A stretch of DNA of 64,000 nucleotides, taken from the NCBI GenBank assembly GCA_903862425.1, contig CAIOYC010000009.1:434001-498000 (forward strand). Reading direction: 5' to 3'. The position numbers and the translations under genes were made by a program. Positions within the stretch are counted from its first letter, which is position 1. The number at the start of each line of letters is the position of its first letter. The notes under the pieces are model-generated. The model was not told the origin of the DNA, searched no databases, and saw nothing but the letters and a program-made list of their open reading frames with translations. The DNA is from an uncultured Caulobacterales bacterium (GTDB lineage Bacteria; Pseudomonadota; Alphaproteobacteria; Caulobacterales; Caulobacteraceae). Below, piece after piece: positions 36,967 to 46,552 of the stretch.

Positions 36967-38645
36967 ACGCTCCGAACCCTGATGACGAACTCGTTTTCCT
37001 GCCCCTAGGCGGGTCGAATGAGATCGGCATGAACTTCAACCTCTACGGCTACGGCCCGCCGCACGCGCGCAAGTGGGTGGTGGTGGACCTTGGCGTTACC
37101 TTCGGCGACGTGACCACGCCGGGGGTGGAGATCATCCTGCCCGACCCGCGCTTCATCGAGGAGCACGCGGACGACATCCTCGGCATCGTGCTGACCCACG
37201 CGCACGAGGACCATATAGGCGCGGTAGGCTGGCTGTGGGAGCGCATCCCAGCGCCCCTCTACGCCACCCCCTTCACCGCCTTCCTGCTGCGCGAGAAGCT
37301 GCGCGACGCGGGCATCCTGGACGACGTGGATCTCACCGAGGTCCCGCTCGGCGGCAAGATCACCCTCGGCCCGTTCGAGATGGAGCTGATCACCCTCACC
37401 CATTCGATCCCCGAGCCCAACGGCCTGTCGATCAGGACGCCCTTGGGCACGATCCTGCACACCGGCGACTGGAAGATCGACCCGGATCCGCTACTCGGCG
37501 CCCCCACCGACAGCGACGCCATCAAGCGCCTTGGCGACGAGGGCGTGCTGGCCATGGTCTGCGACAGCACCAATGTGTTTGTGGACGGCCGCGCGGGTTC
37601 GGAAGCGGAAGTGCGCGAGAAGCTCGGCGCTCTGATCGCCTCTTTGAAGGGTAAGGTCGCTGTCGCCTGCTTCGCCTCCAACGTGGCGCGGATGGATACG
37701 GTGATCCGGGCCGGGCAGGCGGCGGGGCGACGGGTGTGTCTCGTCGGGCGCTCCATGCACCGCATGGCCGCGGCGGCGCGATCGGTGGGGCTGTTCGAGG
37801 GTGTGGAGCCGTTTATCACCGACTCCGAGGCCGGGTTTTTCCCCAGCGACTCCATCCTCTACCTGTGCACCGGTAGCCAGGGCGAAGCGCGCGCCGCCCT
37901 TTCCCGTATCGCTTCGGGAGACCACCATCATGTGAGCCTCGGCAAGGGCGACCACTGCATCTTCTCGTCGCGGGTCATCCCCGGCAACGAGATCGGCATC
38001 CGCAATATGCAGAACAAGCTCGCTGACCGGGGCGTTCGTCTGTATACGGAGCGTGACCATCCGGGCATCCACGTCTCCGGCCACCCGTGCCGTGACGAGC
38101 TGGCGGAGATGTATGCCTGGGCCCGCCCGCGCATCGCCGTGCCGACCCATGGCGAGCGTCGTCACCTTCTCGAACACGCCGCCTTCGCCGCCGACCTGCA
38201 GGTGCCCGAGCAGGTCACGCCGCGCAACGGCGACATGGTCCGCCTTGCGCCCGGCCGCGCCCAGATCATCGACGAGGTCCCCGCCGGACGCCTTTACGTG
38301 GACGGCGGCAAGGTCACGCTCGAGAACGACGAGCCCCTGAAGGAACGCCGCCACGCCGCCTCCAACGGCGTGCTGATGGTGGCGGTGGCCATTGATGGCA
38401 AGGGCCGGCTGGCTTCCGACATCGAGGTGCGCTCCATCGGCTTGCCGGGCGACGCTGACGATCCCCTTGAAGACCTGCTCGACCGCTGCGCCGACGCCGC
38501 CGAGGACGCTCTGAAGCGCCTCGACAAGGACGCCCGCGACGATGACGAGCGGGTCGAACAGGCCGTGGGCCGAGCCCTCAAGAAGCTCAGCCAACGCCTC
38601 TGGTCGCGCCGCCCGGTGGTGGAGACCCTGATCGTACGGATCTAG
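36963..38645 (+). CDS. rnj: Ribonuclease J family metallo-beta-lactamase RNase
   Basis: 5'-to-3' exo/endoribonuclease for mRNA turnover and rRNA maturation. 560 residues: metallo-beta-lactamase core with the zinc motif HAHEDH at 79-84, DSTN at roughly 202-205, beta-CASP motifs ([21 protein letters not shown]), and [11 protein letters not shown]. The C-terminal domain is helical and charged ([22 protein letters not shown]). GTG start at 36963 overlaps coaX by four bases. Present in alphaproteobacteria together with RNase E. It closes the long nuo-birA-coaX unit. Confidence 0.95.
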   Translation: MNAPNPDDELVFLPLGGSNEIGMNFNLYGYGPPHARKWVVVDLGVTFGDVTTPGVEIILPDPRFIEEHADDILGIVLTHAHEDHIGAVGWLWERIPAPLYATPFTAFLLREKLRDAGILDDVDLTEVPLGGKITLGPFEMELITLTHSIPEPNGLSIRTPLGTILHTGDWKIDPDPLLGAPTDSDAIKRLGDEGVLAMVCDSTNVFVDGRAGSEAEVREKLGALIASLKGKVAVACFASNVARMDTVIRAGQAAGRRVCLVGRSMHRMAAAARSVGLFEGVEPFITDSEAGFFPSDSILYLCTGSQGEARAALSRIASGDHHHVSLGKGDHCIFSSRVIPGNEIGIRNMQNKLADRGVRLYTERDHPGIHVSGHPCRDELAEMYAWARPRIAVPTHGERRHLLEHAAFAADLQVPEQVTPRNGDMVRLAPGRAQIIDEVPAGRLYVDGGKVTLENDEPLKERRHAASNGVLMVAVAIDGKGRLASDIEVRSIGLPGDADDPLEDLLDRCADAAEDALKRLDKDARDDDERVEQAVGRALKKLSQRLWSRRPVVETLIVRI

Positions 38646-38680
38646 CCGCGAGCGCTAAAGGCCCGGTTGGCCTGCTACGA

Positions 38681-39808
38681 TCACCCCAGGCTGGGATCGA
38701 TGAGGTACTTTTCGCCGGTGGCCTTCTTGTTGTAGCCGGCGACCACGTCGGGGTTCAGCGCGTCGCTGAGCGAGATGGTGTGGCTGTAATGGCTGGCGAA
38801 GGTAGTCTTCAGCTCGTCCATCACCCGCTTGCGCAGGCGCATATTGACCTCCATTCCGGCCTTCTGCAGGAACGGGGTGAGCAGGAAGCCGCCGATGCTC
38901 CAGGAGAAGCCGAAGCCGCCCCGGTTCAGGATGGTGGGGCCGGTGTCGAGCCCACCATAGATGTAGAGCTGCTTGAACTGGGTCGAGCCATAGCGGCTGT
39001 AAGCGCCGGCCTTGGAATTGGCCGCCGCCTCGATGGCGGTGATGATCTGGCCGCCCAGCTTGCCGCCGCCGAGCGCATCGAAGGCCAGGGTCGCGCCGGT
39101 TTCGTCCACGGCGGCGATCAGCTTGGCCATGAAGTCCGGGTCGGTGGAGTCCACCACGTACTTGGCGCCGATATCGGTCAGGATCTTCGCCTGTTCGGCG
39201 CTGCGCACGATGTTCACCAGCGCCACGCCGTCCTTGATGCAGATCTTGTTGAGCATCTGGCCGAGGTTGGAGGCGGCGGCGGTGTGGATCAGGGCCGTGT
39301 GGCCCTCCATGCGCATGGTCTCGACAAAGGCCAGGGCGGTGAGCGGATTGACGAAGCAGGAGGCACCGTCGACGGCCGTGGCGCCATCCGGCAGGACCAT
39401 GACGTCGGCGACCTTGATGGTGCGATACTGGGTGTACATGGCGCCGCCGATCATGGTGACGGTCTTGCCGAGCAGGGCCTGGGCCTCGGGCGACGACCCG
39501 GCCTTGACCACCACGCCCGCGCCCTCGTTGCCCACGGGCAGGGACTGGCCGAGGCGGGCGGTCAGGGCGCGCACGAACTGCGGCGGGATCGGCAGGATCA
39601 GCTTGCCGCCGTTCGACTTCGCCTCCGCCACCGTGGCGGGTCCGAACAGCAGGCCGAGGTCTGAGGGGTTGATCGGCGTGGCCTGCACCTTGACCACGAC
39701 TTCGTTGTCGGCGGGTTCGCCGATGGGAACCTGTACCAGCGAAACTTCGAGCACGCCGTCTTCGGTCGCCAGCGAGCGTAGCTCCAGGCCGGTGGTGGGG
39801 GTATCCAT
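38681..39808 (-). CDS. Zinc-independent MDR-superfamily oxidoreductase (quinone-reductase-like)
   Basis: A 375-residue medium-chain dehydrogenase/reductase-like protein. QATPINPSDLGLLFGP and LPVGNEGAGVVVKAG match the GroES-like domain; a Rossmann segment (HTALIHTAAASNLGQMLNKI) replaces the usual GxGxxG with AAxSNLG, typical of the crotonyl-CoA-carboxylase/quinone-reductase side. No zinc-binding Cys/His set is seen. Start ATG 39808 (MDTPTTGLELRS) has GGAGG nine bases upstream and is preferred to a longer open stretch. It is convergent with rnj. Substrate unknown. Confidence 0.88.
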   Translation of the reverse strand: MDTPTTGLELRSLATEDGVLEVSLVQVPIGEPADNEVVVKVQATPINPSDLGLLFGPATVAEAKSNGGKLILPIPPQFVRALTARLGQSLPVGNEGAGVVVKAGSSPEAQALLGKTVTMIGGAMYTQYRTIKVADVMVLPDGATAVDGASCFVNPLTALAFVETMRMEGHTALIHTAAASNLGQMLNKICIKDGVALVNIVRSAEQAKILTDIGAKYVVDSTDPDFMAKLIAAVDETGATLAFDALGGGKLGGQIITAIEAAANSKAGAYSRYGSTQFKQLYIYGGLDTGPTILNRGGFGFSWSIGGFLLTPFLQKAGMEVNMRLRKRVMDELKTTFASHYSHTISLSDALNPDVVAGYNKKATGEKYLIDPSLG

Positions 39809-39923
39809 GATCGTGTTCCTCCGTTTGTTGGGCGGAGCAGTGTCCTCCCCGCCGCCCCTCGTCAATCGCGACGTTGCGTCAGGGCAGGGCAGGGGCTATC
39901 TCCGCGCCTCGCAAGTGCGTCCA

Positions 39924-39946
39924 GCAAAAGTGGAATCCGGTTTTGC
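39924..39946. repeat. Short palindrome GCAAAAGTGG...GGTTTTGC upstream of prfB
   Basis: GCAAAA (39924-39929) and TTTTGC (39941-39946) flank GTGGAATCCGG. Similar GCAAAAGTGGNANCCGGTTTTGC sequences recur in intergenic regions of many alphaproteobacterial genomes, so this may be one copy of a dispersed element. It lies about 40 bases before the prfB start. Confidence 0.45.
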
Positions 39947-39986
39947 GCCCGGGACGTGCTTCTGGAAGAGTTTGAAGGGATTTCCC

Positions 39987-41109
39987 ATGAGAGCGGATGT
40001 CGTGGCCCTGGCGGCTGACATCGAGCAGTCGATCGCGCTGCTCAGGAGGCGTCTTTGACTGGGATGTGGCGCTGCGTAAACTCGACGAACTGAACGCGCG
40101 GGTCGAAGACCCGACCCTGTGGGATCGCCCGGCTGAAGCCCAGGCGGTGAGCCGGGATCGCTCGCGCCTGGAGGCGTCGGTCGGCGCGGTGAAGGCGCTG
40201 GAGCGCGAGCGCGCCGACGCCGTCGAACTGGCCGAACTCGCGGACATGGAAGGCGATGCGGCTGTGGGCGACGAGGCGGCCGCCATGCTGCGCAGTCTGA
40301 AGGATCGCGCCGCACGCGCCGAGCTTGAGGCGCTGCTGTCCGGCGAAGCCGATGGAAACGACGCCTTCATCGAGGTCAACTCCGGCGCCGGCGGCACCGA
40401 GAGCGCCGACTGGGCGCTCATGCTCATGCGCATGTACACGCGTTGGGCCACCGCCCACGGCATGGAGGTGGATGTGCTGGAAGAGACGCCGGGGGAGCAG
40501 GCCGGCATCAAGTCCGCTACCCTGCAGATCAAGGGGACCAACGCCTATGGCTGGCTGAAGACCGAGGCGGGGGTGCATCGGCTGGTGCGCATCTCGCCGT
40601 TCGACTCGAACGCCAAGCGGCATACCTCGTTCTCGTCGGTCTGGGTCTATCCGGTGGTGGACGACACCATCGAGATCGAGATCAATCCCGCCGACGTGCG
40701 CACCGACACCTATCGGGCCTCTGGCGCGGGTGGCCAGCACATCAACAAGACCGACAGCGCCGTGCGCCTGACCCACATCCCCACCGGCATCGCCGTGGCC
40801 TGCCAGATGGGCCGCAGCCAGCACCAGAACCGGGAAGAGGCGTGGAAGATGCTCCGCGCCCGCCTCTATGAGCTCGAACTGCAGAAGCGTGACGCCGAGC
40901 GTGCGGCGCTCGAGGATCAGAAGACCGACATCGGCTGGGGCCACCAGATTCGCAGTTATGTGCTGCAGCCCTATCAGATGGTGAAGGACCTGCGCACCAA
41001 CGTGGAGACCTCCGACACGCAAGGCGTGCTCGACGGCGATCTGGACGCCTTCATGGGCGCCAGTCTCGCCCAGCGGGTGGGCAACACCCGCCAGGACGCC
41101 GACGCCTAG
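39987..41109 (+). CDS. prfB: Peptide chain release factor 2, programmed +1 frameshift
   Basis: Class-1 release factor for UAA/UGA. The gene is split: 39987-40058 encodes 23 residues ending CGT CTT then in-frame TGA (40056-40058). An internal Shine-Dalgarno AGGAGG lies at 40044-40049, just before CTT TGA C, exactly the autoregulatory slip site: at low RF2 the ribosome moves +1, skipping T40056, and reads from GAC 40057 to 41109. The product has 373 residues with GGQ at 248-250, a SPF-type codon-recognition tripeptide in [13 protein letters not shown], and [14 protein letters not shown]. Start ATG 39987 follows AAGGGA. The stop shares CTAG with the convergent cyclophilin. Confidence 0.97.
40044..40059 (+). 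promoter_or_regulatory. prfB frameshift signal: internal SD plus CTT-TGA-C
   Basis: AGGAGG (40044-40049), CGT, then CTT TGA C (40053-40059). The internal Shine-Dalgarno three bases before CTT pairs with 16S rRNA and pushes a +1 slip at the slippery CTT; UGA efficiency senses RF2 level. Same architecture as in E. coli prfB. Confidence 0.95.
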
Positions 41110-42011
41110 GACTTCAAGCGGACCGGCAAGGCGAGGTTGCACACGCCCACACGACCGGACGAATACTTGTACCAGGCATCGGCGCGGAACCGGCGCGACT
41201 GGACGTAGGCTTTGAAGCTCGGGCTGTCCGTTCGCAGGATCTCCAGCGGCAGGCGCTCATTGGCCGGCACGTCGGCCGCGACGCGGATGCGAGGGATCGC
41301 GGTCTTCTCGCCTTCGGTCTTGTAGAAGCCGAGATCGCCCGTGCCGCGCGGCAGGGTGGACAAATGCTCTATCCCGCGCACCACGCGGCCCACCAGGGTG
41401 ACGTTGCGGTCCAGATTCCGCGGCGCGTGGCCGATCACGGCGTAAAGTTCCTTGCCCCCGCCGCTGTCGGCGCTCTCGTCGCGCCCGGCGCCCATCATGG
41501 CGTAGCAATGGGTAAGCCAGGTGCGGTTCGACCTGGGATCGCGCGCGGCGGGGAAGTCGCCGGAAAAGCCCACTTGCGGTGCGTAGGTATCGGGGTCGGG
41601 CAGAGCGACAAAGGCTTCGAGTCCGATCGGCTTGTCGAACTCCGCCTTCAGCGTGTCCTGCCCGCCCCGCATGGGCCGGGTGGAAGGGGCTGACCACTGG
41701 ACCACATAATTGTCCTGGGCGCGGACGATGGCGCTATCGTCGAAATAGCCGGCGCGGACCATGGCCTTGATATTGGCCACGTGGTTGGGGGCGAAAGCCG
41801 GGGCCAGTTCGATCACCACCCGCCCCGTGGGCAGGTCCATGTACAGAGTGTTCTCCGGGTCGAGCGCATGCCAGTCGGCGGGCGGCGTCTTGTCGAGATC
41901 GAAGACTGCGGCCGGCGACGGGGCGGTGGCGGGCTCGGCCTTGGGCGCCGCGGCGAAGGCTGGACCGACGAGCAACATCGCAAGCAGGCTGATCAGGGGA
42001 CGGCGATGCAT
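41106..42011 (-). CDS. Exported cyclophilin-type peptidyl-prolyl isomerase
   Basis: A 301-residue protein with a cleavable signal ([22 protein letters not shown]) and a cyclophilin-like domain: [41 protein letters not shown] and the later [16 protein letters not shown]. The segment between them is longer than in canonical PpiA and several aromatic active-site residues differ, so isomerase activity is probable but not certain. A C-terminal extension of about 70 residues follows. Its stop TAG and the prfB stop TAG are the two strands of one CTAG. Confidence 0.85.
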   Translation of the reverse strand: MHRRPLISLLAMLLVGPAFAAAPKAEPATAPSPAAVFDLDKTPPADWHALDPENTLYMDLPTGRVVIELAPAFAPNHVANIKAMVRAGYFDDSAIVRAQDNYVVQWSAPSTRPMRGGQDTLKAEFDKPIGLEAFVALPDPDTYAPQVGFSGDFPAARDPRSNRTWLTHCYAMMGAGRDESADSGGGKELYAVIGHAPRNLDRNVTLVGRVVRGIEHLSTLPRGTGDLGFYKTEGEKTAIPRIRVAADVPANERLPLEILRTDSPSFKAYVQSRRFRADAWYKYSSGRVGVCNLALPVRLKS

Positions 42012-42061
42012 CGGGCGGCTCCGGCGGTTGCAGCCTTATCCTAGCGCCATGACGCGGGTAC

Positions 42062-42099
42062 GAAAAAGGGTCGGGCCTCGTTGCCGAGACGCCGACCCT
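42062..42099 (-). terminator. Probable intrinsic terminator downstream of the bactofilin gene
   Basis: On the minus strand AGGGTCGG (42099-42092) pairs with CCGACCCT (42074-42067), with a nested CTCG/CGAG stem inside, followed by T's (42063-42067). It lies about 90 bases after the bactofilin stop and before the cyclophilin start. Confidence 0.65.
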
Positions 42100-42188
42100 C
42101 CCCACGCGCGCTCACGGCCTCGCCGGGCGCGGCGTCCGCATCCCCCGATGCGGTGAAACGGTGCAGCCGGCGGGTCCGGCCGCAGGGC

Positions 42189-42686
42189 TCAGGCCTGGTG
42201 GGCGTCGAGCGAAATCACTTCCGCCACCGGTTGCGGCGCAGCCGCCGGCTGGGGACGGAACTGGGCGCAGCGGCCCTGGAAGAAGGCGCCGACGTCGATC
42301 GACAGCTTCTCGTGCGTGATGTCGCCTTCAACGTGGGCGGTCTGCAGCAGGTGGACGACCTTGCCTTCGACATTGCCCATCACCCGGCCTCGCACTTCCA
42401 CGAGGGCGCCGCGGACCGTGCCTTCCACATGGGCGTGCTCGCCGATGACAAGGCGCGAGACGTGGACGTCCCCCTTTACCGCGCCGTCGATCAGCAGCTC
42501 GCCTTCGCCGGTGATCGAGCCTTCGAACACCAAGTCCGGGCCGAGCACGGAGGCCACGCGCGCCACGGGCCGGGCCGAAGAGGTCGTCGATGAGATGGGC
42601 CGGCTGGGCTCCATCGAGGACGGGGAGGTGGAGGGGCGGGTCGGGATCGCCGGGCCGCTGGTGGAGTTAGTCGTTTTGCTGAACAT
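42189..42686 (-). CDS. Bactofilin cytoskeletal protein
   Basis: A 165-residue bactofilin. A disordered Ser/Thr/Pro-rich N-terminus (about 1-48) leads to the right-handed beta-helix core (ASVLGPDLVFEGSITGEGEL, GAVKGDVHVSRLVIGEHAHV, EGTVRGALVEVRGRVMGNVE), ending with a Pro/Ala-rich tail. Bactofilins self-assemble without nucleotides into membrane-bound filaments; in Caulobacter BacA/BacB localise at the stalk pole. It overlaps the preceding M23 peptidase by 20 bases, a coupling known in Caulobacterales and Hyphomonadaceae where the peptidase-bactofilin pair shapes the stalk or bud. Confidence 0.95.
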   Translation of the reverse strand: MFSKTTNSTSGPAIPTRPSTSPSSMEPSRPISSTTSSARPVARVASVLGPDLVFEGSITGEGELLIDGAVKGDVHVSRLVIGEHAHVEGTVRGALVEVRGRVMGNVEGKVVHLLQTAHVEGDITHEKLSIDVGAFFQGRCAQFRPQPAAAPQPVAEVISLDAHQA

Positions 42687-43860
42687 ACTCGCCTGCCTTC
42701 AAAAAGCGTGTGGGGTCTTGGACCCGTCCATTCTCCCAGACCTCGTAGTGTAGGTGCGGTCCGGTCGAGCGCCCTGTGGAACCCATGGCGCCGATACGTT
42801 GAGCAACACCTACTTTTTGTCCCATCGCCACAGAAATCGCCTGCAGGTGGGCGTATCGCGTCTTGAATCCCCCACCGTGATCTATTTCAACCACGTTTCC
42901 ATACCCCGTCCGTTGACCGGTGAAGCTGACAACGCCGGGCGCGGTGGACAGGATCGGGGTCGAATAGCCGCCCGCGAAGTCCTGTCCCGGATGGAAGGCG
43001 CCGTGGTGGGTGAAGGGATCGACCCGCGCCCCGAAGCCGGAAGACTTGACCGGATTGCTCACCGGCTTGGCCAGGGGCAGGCGATCCACCTCCGCGCCCA
43101 GGGTACGGGCGGCGGTGAGGTCCTGCGCGGCGTGCTGGATGCGGGCGGCATAGCCCGTATCCACGTCGAGCACCGCCGCCAGCGCAGCCGGGTCGCGCGC
43201 CTCGATCAGGGGGCCGCCAAGGCCGACGCCGCCCGTGTCGCGTCCTGCCGACGCCGTATCGAGGCCCGCCAGGCGGAAGGCCATGCGCAGCCGGTCGGCC
43301 CGCGACTTGGCATAGGTTTCAGCCGAGGCGACCATGCGATCCTGGTCGGCCTGCACGGCGCGGATCTGGTCCACCGGGTCCTTGGCTTTCAGCGCATCGA
43401 GATTGACCGGCGCCATGACCGCGCCCGGGGCGCCCTTCACCTCGGTCAGCAGCATGGCCAAGGCGGCGTGACGGCGGACGATCTCCTCGGCCACGCCCTT
43501 GACCCCGCCCGTGCCGCCCGACAGGCGCTCCATGGCGGTATCGAGCCGGGCCTGACGGTCGGCGATCAGGCGCTCGTAATAGTTCTTGGTCTTGACCGCC
43601 GCGGTCTCGTCGGCGCGCAGCATCATCGGTTGCAGGGCGAGGGCGGCTGTGGCGCCGATCACCCACAGGCCGGCGGCGGCGGCGGTAGCCAGGGCTGTGG
43701 CCTGCATGTTGGTCGTCAGAACGAAGGCGCGCGTCTCGAAGCCCGAGCGCACATAAAGCTGCCGCTCGGGCAGCTTGCGGGCGACGAACTCACGCAGATC
43801 CTGCAACTTCTGGCCTAACAACACTGCCCCGCCCGACGAAGTTAAAAATACGTCCACCAT
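42667..43860 (-). CDS. Membrane-anchored M23 family peptidoglycan endopeptidase
   Basis: A 397-residue protein with a cytosolic N-terminus of about 50 residues, one TM helix (about 52-78, ATALATAAAAGLWVIGATAA), a coiled periplasmic region, and a C-terminal LytM/M23 domain. The zinc ligands are His290 and Asp294 (HPGQD) and His371 with His369 (HLHYE); all are intact, so the enzyme should be active on cross-links. The ATG at 43860 lacks a good Shine-Dalgarno. It is translated just ahead of and overlapping the bactofilin; the cytosolic tail is the likely contact with the filament. Confidence 0.93.
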   Translation of the reverse strand: MVDVFLTSSGGAVLLGQKLQDLREFVARKLPERQLYVRSGFETRAFVLTTNMQATALATAAAAGLWVIGATAALALQPMMLRADETAAVKTKNYYERLIADRQARLDTAMERLSGGTGGVKGVAEEIVRRHAALAMLLTEVKGAPGAVMAPVNLDALKAKDPVDQIRAVQADQDRMVASAETYAKSRADRLRMAFRLAGLDTASAGRDTGGVGLGGPLIEARDPAALAAVLDVDTGYAARIQHAAQDLTAARTLGAEVDRLPLAKPVSNPVKSSGFGARVDPFTHHGAFHPGQDFAGGYSTPILSTAPGVVSFTGQRTGYGNVVEIDHGGGFKTRYAHLQAISVAMGQKVGVAQRIGAMGSTGRSTGPHLHYEVWENGRVQDPTRFLKAGEYVQQND

Positions 43861-44098
43861 GCAGCAAATATGCGACAGGCGTGCAAGGCGGCGCCCCCGC
43901 GACGTTTCGACTTCGCCCGCCAGGCGAATGTGGGCCAGCTTTACCTTAATAATCCGGGGTTAAGGCCAATGGAATCAGCGCTGGCGCGTGTGTCGTGCCC
44001 CACAGTTCGGACATCCGGCGCGTCCTGACAGGGGTATTGTTCGCTTGCGGAGCAAGCTTGACTGTGGCGACTTGCCGCAGCGCAGACTTAACGACTGT

Positions 44099-44575
44099 TC
44101 AGCTTTTGAGCGCTTGCGCCGCCTTCAGCACCGCTTCGGCGTGGCTGGCCACCTTCACCTTACGCCACACCTGCCGCACCACGCCCGATCCATCGATCAG
44201 GAAGGTGGAGCGGTCGATGCCCATGTACTTGCGGCCGTACAGGCTCTTCTCGACCCACGACCCCAGGGCCTCGATCACCGCGCCGGCTTCGTCGGAAGCG
44301 AGGATCAGGTTCAGATCATACTTGGCCTTGAACTTGTCGTGGCGCTTCGCGCTGTCCTTGGAAAGGCCGATCACCACCGCGCCGGCCTTCTTGAAGTCCG
44401 CCGCGAGCGCGGTGAACTGCTGCGCCTCAGTCGTGCAGCCCGCAGTGTCGTCCTTGGGATAAAGATAGAGCACGACGGTCTGACCCCGAAAATCCTCGAG
44501 CCTGACCCGCCCACCACCGTCCGTCGGCAGGTCGAAGGCGGGCGCCTGGTCGCCCACGCTCAATTCATCGGCCAT
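44099..44575 (-). CDS. bcp: Bcp-type peroxiredoxin (thiol peroxidase), 1-Cys form
   Basis: Reduces H2O2 and organic peroxides in the cytosol. 158 residues with PxxxT/SxxC equivalent YPKDDTAGCTTEA, peroxidatic Cys47. The resolving cysteine that E. coli Bcp carries five residues later is a Gln (Gln52) here and no other Cys is seen in the fold, so it should work as a 1-Cys enzyme. Start ATG 44575. It stands alone between the M23 gene and the sulfate genes. Confidence 0.95.
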   Translation of the reverse strand: MADELSVGDQAPAFDLPTDGGGRVRLEDFRGQTVVLYLYPKDDTAGCTTEAQQFTALAADFKKAGAVVIGLSKDSAKRHDKFKAKYDLNLILASDEAGAVIEALGSWVEKSLYGRKYMGIDRSTFLIDGSGVVRQVWRKVKVASHAEAVLKAAQALKS

Positions 44576-44638
44576 GTCATTCTCCCGCGTCTCGCCCAGC
44601 CATGCCCAGCGTCGTCGAGCAAGACAAGTCTCCGACGA

Positions 44639-46552
44639 TCAGATCGTGTAATCGAAGGCGGCCATCGCCGGATTGAGCACGCCGCGCTGGTTGAGCGCTT
44701 CATAGAGCGCCTCGGCGGCGGCCTCGGGGGACAGAATGGTGGTGTCGATGCGCACTTCCGGCGTCTCTGGCGGCTCGTAGGGGCTGTCGATGCCGGTGAA
44801 GTCCTTGATCTCGCCTGCGCGCGCCTTCTTGTAGAGGCCCTTCACGTCGCGCCGCTCGGCCTCGGCCAGGGGCGTGTCCACGTGCACCTCGATGAACTCG
44901 CCGGCCGGCAACAGGCCCCGCGCCAGGGCCCGGTCGGCGCGGAAGGGGGAGATCAACGACACCAGCACGATCAGCCCGGCGTCGGCCATCAGCTTGGCGG
45001 CCTCGGCGGCGCGGCGCACATTCTCCACCCGGTCGGCGGCGGTGAAGCCGAGATCGCCGTTCAATCCGTGGCGCAGATTGTCGCCGTCGAGCAGATAGGT
45101 GTGGCGTCCCGCATGATGCAGGCGCTTTTCCAGGAGGTTGGCGATGGTGGACTTGCCGGCGCCGGACAGGCCGGTGAACCATACCACCGCCGGGCGCTGA
45201 CCTTTCTGAGCCGCGCGGGCGTCGGCGGAGACGTCGAGCGCCTGCCACTGCACGTCGGAGGACTTGTGCAGCGCCCCGCGCACCATGCCCGCCGCTGCGG
45301 TGGCGTTGGAGAGCCGGTCGATGAGGATGAAGCCGCCGGTATCGCGGTTTTCCAGGTAGGGATCGAAGGCCAGCGGTCGGTCCAGCGCGATCTCGACCGA
45401 GGCGATGGCGTTCAGGGTGAGGGTCGGGGCGGCGGCGACCGCGCCCGTCTCCACATCCGTCACGGCGACCGGGGCGACCACGCGGGCCCCTACGGTCTGG
45501 GTTCCGAGCTTCAGCCAATAGGAGCGGCCTGGATCCAGTGGCGCCTCGTCCATCCACGCCACATCGGCGGAGAGCCGGTCCGACAGCAGGGCCGGGCTAT
45601 CGGCGGCGACGATCAGGTCGCCGCGACTGACATCGATCTCGCGGTCGAGCACCAGGGTCACTGCCTCGCCCGCGGAGGCCTGCGGCAGATCGGCGTCATA
45701 GGTGACGATCCGGGCCACCACAGCCTCGCCCTCGCCGGGCAGCACGCGGATGGTGTCGCCCACATTGATGCGCCCGCCGGCGATCAGGCCGGAAAAGCCG
45801 CGGAAGTCCGCGTTCGGACGGTTCACCCACTGGACCGGCAGGCGGAAGGGTCGGTCCACGGTCTCGCGACCCGCCTCCACGGTCTCCAGGTGTTCGAGCA
45901 GGGAAGGGCCGATGTACCAGGGGGTATCGGGGCTGCACGCGATCACATTGTCGCCCTTGAGGCCCGAGACCGGGATGGCGGCGATCTCCTCGAAGCCCAG
46001 CGGGGCGGCGAAGGCGCGATAGTCGGCGACGATGCGGTCGAATACGGCGGGATCATAGCCCACCAGGTCGATCTTGTTGACCGCCAGCACCACCCGGCGG
46101 ATGCCCACGAGCGACACCAGGCGTGAGTGGCGTCGGGTCTGGGTGAGGACGCCCTTGCGCGCATCGATCAGGATCACCGCCACGTCGGCGGTGGAGGCGC
46201 CGGTGATCATGTTGCGGGTGTACTGCTCGTGTCCGGGGGTATCCGCGACGATGAACTTGCGCTTGGACGTGGCGAAGAAGCGGTAGGCCACGTCGATGGT
46301 GATGCCCTGCTCACGCTCGGCCTGGAGGCCATCCACCAGGAGGGCGAAGTCGAGGTTCTGGCCCTGGGTGCCCACGGCCTTCGAATCAGCGGCCAGGGTG
46401 TCGAGCTGGTCGTCGAACAGCGACTTGGAATCGTACAGCAGGCGCCCGATCAGGGTCGATTTGCCGTCGTCCACCGAGCCGCAGGTGATGAAGCGGAGCA
46501 GGCTGGTGGTGTCCACGGGCGGCTCGACGGGCTCTCTGATGTCGCGGGCCAT
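44639..46552 (-). CDS. cysN/cysC: Sulfate adenylyltransferase subunit 1 / adenylylsulfate kinase fusion (CysNC)
   Basis: Bifunctional: the GTPase part (residues 1 to about 440) drives ATP sulfurylase, the C-terminal part (about 455-637) phosphorylates APS to PAPS. GTPase P-loop GSVDDGKSTLIGRLL, switch DTPGHEQYTRNM and NKIDLVGYD are intact; the kinase P-loop GLSGAGKST (461-469), DGDNLRHGLN and SLISPFRADR with the catalytic Ser region are present too. ATG shares the TGATG junction with the cysD stop. Its length is that of rhizobial NodQ-type fusions. Confidence 0.97.
   Translation of the reverse strand: MARDIREPVEPPVDTTSLLRFITCGSVDDGKSTLIGRLLYDSKSLFDDQLDTLAADSKAVGTQGQNLDFALLVDGLQAEREQGITIDVAYRFFATSKRKFIVADTPGHEQYTRNMITGASTADVAVILIDARKGVLTQTRRHSRLVSLVGIRRVVLAVNKIDLVGYDPAVFDRIVADYRAFAAPLGFEEIAAIPVSGLKGDNVIACSPDTPWYIGPSLLEHLETVEAGRETVDRPFRLPVQWVNRPNADFRGFSGLIAGGRINVGDTIRVLPGEGEAVVARIVTYDADLPQASAGEAVTLVLDREIDVSRGDLIVAADSPALLSDRLSADVAWMDEAPLDPGRSYWLKLGTQTVGARVVAPVAVTDVETGAVAAAPTLTLNAIASVEIALDRPLAFDPYLENRDTGGFILIDRLSNATAAAGMVRGALHKSSDVQWQALDVSADARAAQKGQRPAVVWFTGLSGAGKSTIANLLEKRLHHAGRHTYLLDGDNLRHGLNGDLGFTAADRVENVRRAAEAAKLMADAGLIVLVSLISPFRADRALARGLLPAGEFIEVHVDTPLAEAERRDVKGLYKKARAGEIKDFTGIDSPYEPPETPEVRIDTTILSPEAAAEALYEALNQRGVLNPAMAAFDYTI

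Noticed and set aside
39012-39986. Plus-strand frame that could fuse to the prfB 5' part
   Set aside because: It runs antisense over the MDR oxidoreductase and lacks similarity; ATG 39987 with AAGGGA is the real prfB start.
40056-40058. prfB TGA as a sequencing error or pseudogene mark
   Set aside because: The AGGAGG plus CTT-TGA-C context is the canonical programmed frameshift.
43949-43963. CtrA box upstream of the M23 gene as a feature of its own
   Set aside because: TTAA-N7-TTAT has one mismatch and lies about 90 bases from the start; kept only as a side remark in the M23-bactofilin finding.
44043-44057. GCTTGC-GGA-GCAAGC hairpin as terminator for bcp
   Set aside because: Only 6 bp with a 3-base loop and no T-run on the relevant strand.
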